Both the position numbers and the translations under genes were made by a program. From Betaproteobacteria bacterium (GTDB lineage: Bacteria; Pseudomonadota; Gammaproteobacteria; Burkholderiales; JACQAP01), in NCBI GenBank assembly GCA_016194905.1, contig JACQAP010000002.1, positions 1 to 35,073 on the forward strand: 35,073 nt of DNA, given 5' to 3'. Below are positions 1 through 6,448 of this stretch, piece by piece. The notes under the pieces were generated by a model. It searched no databases and was not told the DNA's origin. It was given only the letters and a program-made list of their open reading frames with translations. Every line of letters starts with the position of its first letter. Position 1 is the stretch's first letter.

Positions 1-138
1 CTCAAAGTCGTGGCGGAAGGGGTCGAGACCGAGGAACAGTTGCATCTGCTCAGGTTGCTCAAGTGCGACGAGATGCAGGGTTTTCTCCTGAGCCGCCCGG
101 TTGCGTTCGACGAAATGGCGAGTTTCCTTAGTCGGTGA
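1..138 (+). CDS. C-terminal tail of an EAL-domain protein (partial, runs off left edge)
   Basis: Frame 1 from the first base gives 45 codons and a TGA stop at 136-138. The peptide contains VVAEGVETEEQ, then a CDEMQG motif and a closing SRPV segment. These are the last conserved blocks of EAL-type cyclic-di-GMP phosphodiesterases, where the AEGVE motif carries a catalytic glutamate. The start, N-terminal domains and most of the catalytic barrel lie outside the window, so activity cannot be judged. Its stop codon falls inside the broken receiver gene on the other strand (128-235), an odd arrangement treated in the findings. Family assignment is secure; which protein it belonged to is inference. 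Confidence 0.85.
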   Translation, partial: LKVVAEGVETEEQLHLLRLLKCDEMQGFLLSRPVAFDEMASFLSR

Positions 139-235
139 AAAACCTCAAGCCACCGACGCGACGCAACTTACGGATTTCGAGTTCCACGTCGGTGCGAACA
201 TCTTCGACGACGAGAACCTTGATCACGTTACTCAT
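128..235 (-). pseudogene. Truncated start of a receiver-domain protein, broken after about 30 codons
   Basis: The ATG at 235-233 overlaps the stop of the upstream response regulator by four bases (ATGA), as expected for translationally coupled operon genes. The reading frame gives 35 residues: it opens MSNVIKVLVVEDVRTDVELE, a typical receiver start with the acidic ED pair, continues into the first helix (EIRKLRRVG), then stops at TAA 130-128. A receiver needs about 120 residues, so the phosphoacceptor aspartate and everything after it are missing. The last codons read into the antisense of the EAL tail, so the break lies near 130-145. In related operons this position usually holds a receiver protein with PAS, GGDEF and EAL output domains (family knowledge). 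It could be a true rearrangement or an assembly artefact. Confidence 0.7.
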
Positions 236-699
236 GCCAAGTTTTCGTCTCCCGTCACTTGAGGCGCGCGGTTGGTCAGTATCCAGTAAAGACCTACTTT
301 TGCGACCGTCTCGACAAATGATGCGAACTCGACAGGTTTGACGATGTAGCTATTGACGCCAAGCCGGTAACGTTCGAAGACATCACGTTCTTCATTTGAA
401 GATGTCATGACCACTACCGGTATGCCTTGCAGAAGTTTGTCGGATTTGATTCGCCGAAGCACTTCGATGCCGTCCATTCTGGGCATCTTGATGTCCAGCA
501 GAACCAGCTTCGGCGCATCGGAGGCGGCGCGATCGGCATATTCGCCGGTGCGCAGAAGATAGCTCATCGCTTCCTCGCCGTCTTTGACCCAATGGACCTT
601 GTTGATGAAGTTGATCTTGCGCAATGCGCGCATCGTCATTTCCGCGTCACGCGGATTGTCTTCCGCCAGGAGAATTTCGACTTGATTGTAGTTAACCAT
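232..699 (-). CDS. Single-domain response regulator (CheY/Rcp1-like)
   Basis: A 155-residue protein made of one receiver domain without a DNA-binding or enzymatic output. The acidic pair is E13-D14, the phosphoacceptor is D69 in LVLLDIKMPRMDG, the switch threonine is T99 in VVMTS, and the conserved lysine is K121 in YIVKP. The extended loop before D69 resembles Rcp1-type regulators that pair with bacteriophytochrome-like and PAS kinases. It overlaps the 3' end of the kinase gene by 8 bases and the next receiver fragment by 4, so it belongs to the same transcript and is the likely phosphoryl acceptor of that kinase. It probably acts by protein-protein contact or as a phosphate shuttle. The target is not visible here. 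Confidence 0.92.
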   Translation of the reverse strand: MVNYNQVEILLAEDNPRDAEMTMRALRKINFINKVHWVKDGEEAMSYLLRTGEYADRAASDAPKLVLLDIKMPRMDGIEVLRRIKSDKLLQGIPVVVMTSSNEERDVFERYRLGVNSYIVKPVEFASFVETVAKVGLYWILTNRAPQVTGDENLA

Positions 700-2596
700 T
701 GTCAGGTTTCACCGGTAATGTGAAATAGAAAGTCGCACCCTCGCCAAGCCTGCCGTCCGCGCGCACGCTGCCGCCATGGCGGGTAACCACCCGATGGACG
801 ATCGCCAGGCCCACGCCCGTGCCTTCGCATTCCTCCGTCTTGTGCAGACGCTGGAAAACGCCAAAGAGCTTCCCCGCGTATTTCATGTCGAAGCCCACGC
901 CGTTATCCTGGACACGGTATACCGCTTCGCCATTCGAAACTTCGCCAGTCACGAGAATCTCGGCATGCGGCCGGGAACTGCTGTACTTGAGGGCGTTGCT
1001 GAGCAGGTTAACCCATACCTGTCGGAAAAGCGCGCCGTCTCCCTTGGCCGGCGGCAGTGGCCATACATCGAGCCGCACCCGATCCGTGTCCTGGTCACGC
1101 AACAATTCCTGCGCCACTGTCTTGGCGAGAGCGGTCATGTCGATGCTTGCTGTTTCGTCAATCGCTTTCCTGCTGAGTTTCGAGAATGCAAGAAGATCGT
1201 CGATCAGACGTCCCATCTTGACGGCCTCTTCGCGGACAATGCCGAGCATCCGCTTGCCTTCGCTATCGAAGCTATCCCCGTAGTCCTCTTCGACCATTCG
1301 GGAATAGCCGTCGATCGCGCGCAAAGGAGCACGCAGGTCGTGCGATACCGAATATGAGAAACTTTCGAGTTCCTTGTTGGTGGCTTCGAGCTCCGTGGTT
1401 CGCCTGCGCACGCGCTCTTCGAGGTCTGCGTTGAGCCTGCGGATCTCTTCCTCGGCACGCTTGCGGTCGTCTATGTCGGTGATCGTTCCGATCCACTCGC
1501 GGATCCGGTTCCCCTCATCGAGCACAGGTGCCGCGCGCAGACTCACAAAACGGTAGCTCGAGGACAGTGCGTGCCACAAGCGCGCCTCGCTCTCGATCGG
1601 ACTACCGGTGGTTACCGCTTCGGTCCATTGCTTTTCGATCGCCTCGCGATCGTCGGCGTAAAACATGCGGCGCCAGCCGGTTCCGCGATAGTCCTCCGCG
1701 CTCTGCCCGGTATATGCGGCCCATGCCGGTTGCGCAGCCGTGAACGCCCTCTCGTCATTCGCAGTCCAGACCAGCGAAGTCATTGCGTCAACGAGGGTGC
1801 GGTTGCGCCTTTCACTGTCGCTCAATGCGCGTTGTGCCTCGAAACGTTCGGCAATCTGGCGCTCCAGTGCCTGGTTGGACGTTTCCAGCGCCTTCGTCTG
1901 GCGCCCGATCTCCGTCAGCATATCGTTGAAGGCATCCACCAGGTATCCGATTTCGTCTTCGGTGGTCTTTTTGGCGCGCAACGTGAAGTCACGGTTGTCG
2001 ACGACGCGGCGTGCCACGCCGGTCACGTCGAGAATCGGCCGCGTGACGCTTGCCTGCAGCCACGAGGACAACAGCAGCGACACGGCCAGCGCCAGGGCGC
2101 TTACGCCAAACACGATCCCGAGATAATTCCACAGCCTCTCATAGAATTCATAGTGGGTCCGCAGGTACACGGTGCCCAGGATTTCGCCGTTTTCGATCAC
2201 GCGCCGGTACAGTTCGAGAGTTTCGCTCTTGACGCGAACCCCGTCGGTCTCCGGTAGGGCGGGAAGGTCCGCGCGCGGCAGGTCTTCTCTGGTATAGCTG
2301 GCGAACAGGCCGCCCTTGGCGTTGTAGATGGCCGCGGCCTCGATCTTGGGCCGCACCTTGAGCAGGGCGAGGTTGTTTCCGGCGAACTTACGATCGTCGA
2401 ACTGCAGGGCGGCTGCGCTGGCGCGACCGATGATGTCCGCCTGCGCGGTGAGGTCGCTGACCTGCGTGGCGTAGTAGCTGCGCAGGTCGTAGATCAGCAT
2501 TGCGATGCCGGTGACGAGCAGTGCTGCCAGGCTGGTCAGCAATACGCCCGCAAGAAGTTTGTGGCGCACTGAACGCAAGCCGAACTGGAACGCCAT
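692..2596 (-). CDS. Membrane sensor histidine kinase (periplasmic CHASE8-like, HAMP, PAS, HisKA, HATPase)
   Basis: 634 residues. Hydrophobic segments at about 14-36 and 156-180 flank a periplasmic region of about 115 residues resembling CHASE8-type sensors. HAMP follows at about 181-233, then a coiled coil and a PAS domain at about 262-383. The HisKA box has H419 in SVSHDLRAPLRAIDG, a form typical of kinases that partner Rcp1-like regulators. The ATPase domain has N534 (NLLSNALKYS), the G1 box DNGVGFD (564-570) and the G2 box GTGVGLAI. All catalytic boxes look intact. The ATG lies 6 bases after the YfiR-like gene. It presumably senses a periplasmic event involving the upstream YfiR-like protein and receptor and phosphorylates the adjacent regulator; the ligand is unknown. 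Confidence 0.93.
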   Translation of the reverse strand: MAFQFGLRSVRHKLLAGVLLTSLAALLVTGIAMLIYDLRSYYATQVSDLTAQADIIGRASAAALQFDDRKFAGNNLALLKVRPKIEAAAIYNAKGGLFASYTREDLPRADLPALPETDGVRVKSETLELYRRVIENGEILGTVYLRTHYEFYERLWNYLGIVFGVSALALAVSLLLSSWLQASVTRPILDVTGVARRVVDNRDFTLRAKKTTEDEIGYLVDAFNDMLTEIGRQTKALETSNQALERQIAERFEAQRALSDSERRNRTLVDAMTSLVWTANDERAFTAAQPAWAAYTGQSAEDYRGTGWRRMFYADDREAIEKQWTEAVTTGSPIESEARLWHALSSSYRFVSLRAAPVLDEGNRIREWIGTITDIDDRKRAEEEIRRLNADLEERVRRRTTELEATNKELESFSYSVSHDLRAPLRAIDGYSRMVEEDYGDSFDSEGKRMLGIVREEAVKMGRLIDDLLAFSKLSRKAIDETASIDMTALAKTVAQELLRDQDTDRVRLDVWPLPPAKGDGALFRQVWVNLLSNALKYSSSRPHAEILVTGEVSNGEAVYRVQDNGVGFDMKYAGKLFGVFQRLHKTEECEGTGVGLAIVHRVVTRHGGSVRADGRLGEGATFYFTLPVKPDNG

Positions 2597-2602
2597 AATG
2601 CC

Positions 2603-3220
2603 CTACTCCTGTACCCGCATGGCGACCGAAAGCAACGGCGCGCCGATCCTGAGGCCGCTGCGCTTGGCCGCATCCAGCGACACCTCGAAGCGCACCCGGT
2701 TATCGGCCACGACGAAGTTGATGATGCTGCCTAGGGCAAGGCCTTTTTCCGTATCGGTCACGGTCAGTATCGGACGTGCCTGCGCCGCCAGGTCCGTGAG
2801 GCGTCCCATTTCCGGACGGCCGACGAACAGGACGTGGACGCTGGACAACGGCTCGCCGCCGCGCACCCGGCGTACCGATACCGGCCTGCCGTTCATCGTT
2901 CGTCCCGCGACCACTTGTGACAACTCTTCTGCCAGGACGTCGGCGCCCGCCACGCCGATGACCAGCGGCGTGTCCTTGCTGGGGAACGCACTGTCCGGCC
3001 ATTCGACGTAACCGCCGAACTTGAACAGGAAGGCCGCCTTGACCCGTTGCTCGAGAACCTGCGGGCTCTCGTCGACCGCGACTGCGGAAGTCACTATGCA
3101 GAGAACGCCCAGCAGCAGGAGCGCCGCGCCCCCGATGAGATTCCAGGTGCTCGTGCGGAAGGCGCGAGGCGCCACTCTACGGATGCTGCTGTTCCTTGCG
3201 ACGTCGATCAGAAGCGCCAT
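2603..3220 (-). CDS. YfiR-family periplasmic protein (DUF4154)
   Basis: 205 residues from the ATG at 3220, which overlaps the receptor stop by 13 bases. A longer frame reaches back into the receptor gene, but the extension is antisense-like and lacks an anchor, so I chose the inner start. A hydrophobic segment at about 27-48 is a signal peptide or membrane anchor. The body begins with a YfiR-type block (VKAAFLFKFGGYVEWP, about 60-75) and ends with INFVVADNRVRFEVSLDAAKRSGLRI, both hallmarks of this family. In Pseudomonas YfiR is a periplasmic repressor of the diguanylate cyclase YfiN. Here it sits between a TonB receptor and a membrane kinase, so it more likely modulates that kinase (inference). 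Confidence 0.88.
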   Translation of the reverse strand: MALLIDVARNSSIRRVAPRAFRTSTWNLIGGAALLLLGVLCIVTSAVAVDESPQVLEQRVKAAFLFKFGGYVEWPDSAFPSKDTPLVIGVAGADVLAEELSQVVAGRTMNGRPVSVRRVRGGEPLSSVHVLFVGRPEMGRLTDLAAQARPILTVTDTEKGLALGSIINFVVADNRVRFEVSLDAAKRSGLRIGAPLLSVAMRVQE

Positions 3221-5148
3221 AGGATTTGGGCGTAAACGCCTCGGTCCAACTCGCTGCGAGTGCCCGGCGTGCCGAACTCGGGGTGTTCGGGGTCGAAGAG
3301 GTTCTGCAAGATCAGCGACAATTCGAAATCTCGCCGTGGCTGCCATCCAAGGCGCATGTCCGTTGCCGTGTAGGCGGGAACAACGGGGTTGGGAAGCTCT
3401 GCGACGTGGCGAATGCTGACGTCGAGCGTGGTATGACCGGGCAAGTCGAGCGACGAGCGCAGGATCCATTGATAATCCGGGTCATTGCCCGCTGCGCTGA
3501 CGCCAGTTGGGTCCGTGCTGCCGGGTTTGAGCCGCAGTTCCTGGTGCAGCATGAAGCCCCCAGCGCTAAGGCGCCAGCCCGGGGTCATCTGCACCGTGCC
3601 CCACGCCTCGATTCCGGTTTCTGTTCCCTCCATCTTGTTGCTGAGGACGAAGGTGCCAGTGCCGGTCGGCTCGAAGCTGCGTAGGTGATCGTAGATGTGG
3701 TGAAACACGGTGACCGAGTACGAGATTCGGGACGTAGGCTGAGCCTTGTAGCCCAGCTCGTAGACATCGGCGACCTCGGACCGGAAATCCGGACCGCCTG
3801 CGAGCACGAACGGCGGATTGGCGGGCGAAAACAACTCACGATCGAGGCGGGAAGGCGTACGCAACGCGCGCGAATACGCGCTCCACACGAGTTGCTGCGG
3901 AGTCGGTTTCCACGCCAGCCTGACCGAAGGCAGGAACTCGACGCCGGTGTATGGATTGCGCTCGATCTTGGCCCCGCCGGTGAGTTTCAGCTTGTCGCCT
4001 ATAAGCGCAATCTCGTCCTGGGCAAACAGGTCCACCCAGTCGAGATTGCTATCGGCAGGAAGAAATGCAATCACCGCGGTATTGTCGATACGGTCGCGCG
4101 CGGCGCGGTAGCCGCCTCCCCAGATGATCGCGTGCCTGCCCATTTGCTGCAGGCTGTGCTGGAACTGGACGTCGGCTATGTTGAGGTGCTCGGCGATCGA
4201 CCCGCCGATTTCGCGCACCGTGTTGTCGAAATAGCCCTGCAGCTGGAAATGGCCCCCGCCGGGGAGGTCGCGATCCCAGCGCGCGAGCAGATTCCCACCG
4301 GATATGTTGGTGTCCGCCGCGATGGGCTGATCGAGGGTGCCGGTATATGTATCCCCCTGGAGCGTGAATCCGTTGGCGGCGGCCCCCCAGTCGGCGCGGA
4401 AGCCGACCTGGCCTTTGCTCCAACTGTCGCCCGCGGTCGTCCCGTTTTCGCGCGTCGTATCGCCGCGGTCGAAGGACTTCCCGTAGATGCGGAACGAGCC
4501 GTCGGTACCAAGCCGGGCTCCGTACCGCGCTCCGAAACCACCTTCGAGGTTGCCGGACCCGACGAATGCCGTTGCGCCCTGCGTATCCGCAGCACGACGG
4601 GTGATGACGTTGATGACTCCGTTCACCGCGTTCGTACCCCATAACGTTGCGCCTGGTCCGCTGATCACCTCGATGCGCTCGACATCCTGCAGGAATACGT
4701 CTGGTGTGTCCCAGAACACGCCGGAGAACAGGGGTGTGTACACCGCACGCCCGTCGATCAGCACGAGCAGCTTGTTGCCGATCGAATTGTTGAAACCGCG
4801 TGCGCTGATCGCGTAACTGCTGGAGTTCACGCGATTGACTTCGAGGTTGGGAGCGATGCGCAGCGCTTCCGGGAGACTGGTCGCGCCCGATCGCCGGATG
4901 TCTTCCGCGGTGATGACAAAAATCGATGCCGGAGCATCCAGCAGGCGCTCGGATTTCTTGGATACCGACATGACGTCGATATTTCCTAGCTCTTCGAGAC
5001 TGAGATCGGCGAGGTTTTCAGGAGATGATTCGGCTGCGTAAGCCTCTGGCGCCGACAAGGCCACGATCATTGGAATGAGGACAAACGCCTGCAGATGCCA
5101 GCGTTTGTCATAGCGAAGAAAAGGTCCCCTTATTCTTCTTTTCCTCAT
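3208..5148 (-). CDS. TonB-dependent outer-membrane receptor
   Basis: 646 residues. An N-terminal signal sequence (about 1-39, cleavage probably after an AYA motif) is followed by an SLEELGNIDV segment and a plug domain at about 58-175 with the conserved RGF, LLVLIDGRAVYTPLFSGVFWD, IEVISGPG and TNAVNGVINVITR blocks. The rest is a beta-barrel ending in the aromatic residue expected of outer-membrane proteins (QILWRF). The length is short for a siderophore receptor but normal for this subgroup. The ATG is preceded by GAGG. It is the first gene of the sensory operon and overlaps the YfiR-like gene, suggesting that substrate binding or uptake is linked to signalling. The substrate cannot be read from sequence. 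Confidence 0.93.
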   Translation of the reverse strand: MRKRRIRGPFLRYDKRWHLQAFVLIPMIVALSAPEAYAAESSPENLADLSLEELGNIDVMSVSKKSERLLDAPASIFVITAEDIRRSGATSLPEALRIAPNLEVNRVNSSSYAISARGFNNSIGNKLLVLIDGRAVYTPLFSGVFWDTPDVFLQDVERIEVISGPGATLWGTNAVNGVINVITRRAADTQGATAFVGSGNLEGGFGARYGARLGTDGSFRIYGKSFDRGDTTRENGTTAGDSWSKGQVGFRADWGAAANGFTLQGDTYTGTLDQPIAADTNISGGNLLARWDRDLPGGGHFQLQGYFDNTVREIGGSIAEHLNIADVQFQHSLQQMGRHAIIWGGGYRAARDRIDNTAVIAFLPADSNLDWVDLFAQDEIALIGDKLKLTGGAKIERNPYTGVEFLPSVRLAWKPTPQQLVWSAYSRALRTPSRLDRELFSPANPPFVLAGGPDFRSEVADVYELGYKAQPTSRISYSVTVFHHIYDHLRSFEPTGTGTFVLSNKMEGTETGIEAWGTVQMTPGWRLSAGGFMLHQELRLKPGSTDPTGVSAAGNDPDYQWILRSSLDLPGHTTLDVSIRHVAELPNPVVPAYTATDMRLGWQPRRDFELSLILQNLFDPEHPEFGTPGTRSELDRGVYAQILWRF

Positions 5149-5287
5149 ACAACCTCAAGAGTCTATGTTGTTGTGCTCTTGCTTGACGGCCTGCAACGTA
5201 AATTCTATGTGACTTTCGCCTTGGAGGGATCAGTGTTTGTCTTACAGAAACTCGGGATCGACAAACCCGATCATATACCTTTGAGCA

Positions 5288-5306
5288 CTCCCTTTCTTCA
5301 AGGGAG
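5288..5306 (+). promoter_or_regulatory. Perfect hairpin covering the ribosome binding site of the 64-codon ORF
   Basis: CTCCCTT at 5288-5294 pairs perfectly with AAGGGAG at 5300-5306 across a five-base loop. The GGGAGG Shine-Dalgarno sequence of the downstream ORF (5302-5307) is almost wholly inside the 3' arm, so folding would hide it. The structure is seen in the sequence; a regulatory role is inference. There is no T-run after it, so it is not a terminator. Confidence 0.5.
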
Positions 5307-5314
5307 GCAGCACA

Positions 5315-5509
5315 ATGAAAGCCGCTCTTCTGGCAGCCCTAGTAAATTGTGTGATCAAGCGAATCGAGATGATCTGCAACGACACCGGGATTTCCAACCG
5401 TTGCTCTTTCAACAGCAGCAACTCAATCTACAACAACAAATTCAAAAGCAAGACGTTCGGGTCAATTGCTCTACGCGGCATAGGAAACCAAGTCTACACA
5501 AACTACTAA
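5315..5509 (+). CDS. Hypothetical 64-residue protein
   Basis: The ATG is preceded at seven bases by a strong GGGAGG ribosome binding site, the main reason to list it. The product starts MKAALLAALVNCVIKRIEMI, a short basic then hydrophobic stretch, and continues with many Asn, Ser and Lys residues (SNSIYNNKFKSKTFG) ending in an aromatic YTNY tail. I recognise no family. Composition differs from the high-GC neighbours, which could mean recent acquisition or simply intergenic DNA read by chance. It lies divergent from the receptor gene and about 360 bases before the cupin gene. Confidence 0.35.
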   Translation: MKAALLAALVNCVIKRIEMICNDTGISNRCSFNSSNSIYNNKFKSKTFGSIALRGIGNQVYTNY

Positions 5510-5869
5510 CCGCGCTGAGGTGGGCGCTATTCCGCTGGACATCCTTCCCTCCCCGGTCATTTCCTCCCCAACCCCGCCAGCCCAAAGATATTCCTTAGAG
5601 CCAGAAACGTAGGTAGGTTAGTTGGTAGGCCAATCACAGCCCGGCCATCTTCTTGTCGATCAATCGGTTGCCGTACGTTAATGCGGAGCGCTTCTCCACC
5701 ACAAAGAAAAACCGGCCTGGACATGAGGCTTTTTTTCGCGGTCGCGAAGCACAATCCAGCGCCATCAGCTCGTTCACCCACGCGTCCTCCGCCCCTACCC
5801 CGCCTCAATAAGGTGATACCATTTCGCGCGGGAAACAACCAACAGATCAAGAACGAGAGGAGAAGCTGG

Positions 5870-6382
5870 ATGGAAGTCTCGATCAAGAAGCTCGCGCTGG
5901 TCACAGGCCTGTCCCTGGGATTGCTGGCGCTGCCTGTCGCTTACGGCGAGGGGGAAAACGACGGCATGACGGTGTTGATGAATGGCAACTTCGTGACGGC
6001 CGATCCGGAAAACATCAAATGGGTGCCCAACAAAGCGGTGCCTTACGGCATGCAAATGGTGCTGCTCTACGGCAATCCATCGCAGCCGGGTCCCTACATC
6101 TTCCGCGCAAAGATGCCCTCCGGATACAAACTGCCGCCGCATAAACATCCGGACGAACGTACGGTCACCGTACTGAAGGGAACCTATTGGTCCGGCATCG
6201 GCGAACGATACAATCCGATGGTCATGAAGGAATTCCAGGCCGGCGCGTTCTACATCACCAAGGCGGGTGTGCCGCACTATTCCTGGGCTCGCACCGAAGT
6301 GTTCATCCAGGAAATGGGAACGGGGCCGCTCGAGAAACCCATCGAGTACATCAACCCCGACGACGATCCGAGAACGCAGTAG
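5870..6382 (+). CDS. Exported cupin-domain protein
   Basis: 170 residues from the ATG at 5870, behind an AGGAG-type ribosome binding site. A longer in-frame ORF begins at 5681, but this start directly precedes a clear signal peptide (about 1-25, ending VAYG). The cupin fold shows in motif 1, PPHKHPDERTVTVLKGTYW, with metal ligands H91, H93 and E96, and in motif 2, KAGVPHYSW, with H136. A periplasmic mononuclear metal site is therefore likely, but the family ranges from enzymes to simple binding proteins and no substrate can be proposed. It is monocistronic: non-coding DNA precedes it and a strong terminator follows at 6401-6434. Confidence 0.88.
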   Translation: MEVSIKKLALVTGLSLGLLALPVAYGEGENDGMTVLMNGNFVTADPENIKWVPNKAVPYGMQMVLLYGNPSQPGPYIFRAKMPSGYKLPPHKHPDERTVTVLKGTYWSGIGERYNPMVMKEFQAGAFYITKAGVPHYSWARTEVFIQEMGTGPLEKPIEYINPDDDPRTQ

Positions 6383-6400
6383 GTCGACAATCCACCGAAC

Positions 6401-6434
6401 GAAAACGGGGCGGCACTTGCCGCCCCGTTTTTTT
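6401..6434. terminator. Bidirectional intrinsic terminator between the cupin gene and prpE
   Basis: ACGGGGCGGC (6405-6414) and GCCGCCCCGT (6419-6428) form a perfect 10-bp GC-rich stem with an ACTT loop. It is followed by a T-run on the plus strand to 6434 and preceded by AAAA, which gives a shorter T-run on the minus strand. It lies between two convergent genes and can end both transcripts. Confidence 0.9.
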
Positions 6435-6448
6435 CAAGCCTCACCCAG

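Larger units (their letters stand above)
5149..5869. other. Long intergenic stretch between divergent receptor and cupin genes
   Basis: About 720 bases lie between the two divergent starts. The part at about 5150-5510 is visibly richer in A and T than the flanking genes. It holds the hairpin and 64-codon ORF described separately. Around 5609-5632 there is a short run of GTAGGT/TTAGTT/GGTAGG units that does not form a clear tandem array. Frames crossing it (5095-5598 plus, 5557-5904 minus) have low-complexity products and no family features. No convincing sigma-70 promoter for the receptor could be picked. Confidence 0.6.

Noticed and set aside
131-157. Inverted repeat GTCGGTG...CACCGAC as a transcription terminator for the EAL gene
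   Set aside because: It overlaps the stop codon, has a 13-base loop and no T-run on either strand.
776-2257. Several long plus-strand ORFs opposite the histidine kinase (776-1357, 1571-2257, 1740-2126)
   Set aside because: They are antisense to a kinase with all catalytic boxes, have Arg/His-rich low-information products and no ribosome binding sites or family motifs.
2603-3469. 288-residue version of the YfiR-like gene
   Set aside because: The extra 83 residues lie within the receptor gene, are Arg/His-rich and would place the signal segment internally; the ATG at 3220 is better.
5095-5598. 167-residue plus-strand ORF with a Gln-rich middle
   Set aside because: It starts inside the receptor gene on the other strand; the Gln run comes from reading CAA-rich intergenic DNA, and the 64-codon ORF in another frame has the better ribosome binding site.
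5557-5904. 115-residue minus-strand ORF whose end (FGLAGLGRK) faintly resembles a PEP-CTERM sorting tail
   Set aside because: No PEP motif, no proper transmembrane stretch before the basic end, and it begins inside the cupin signal peptide region.
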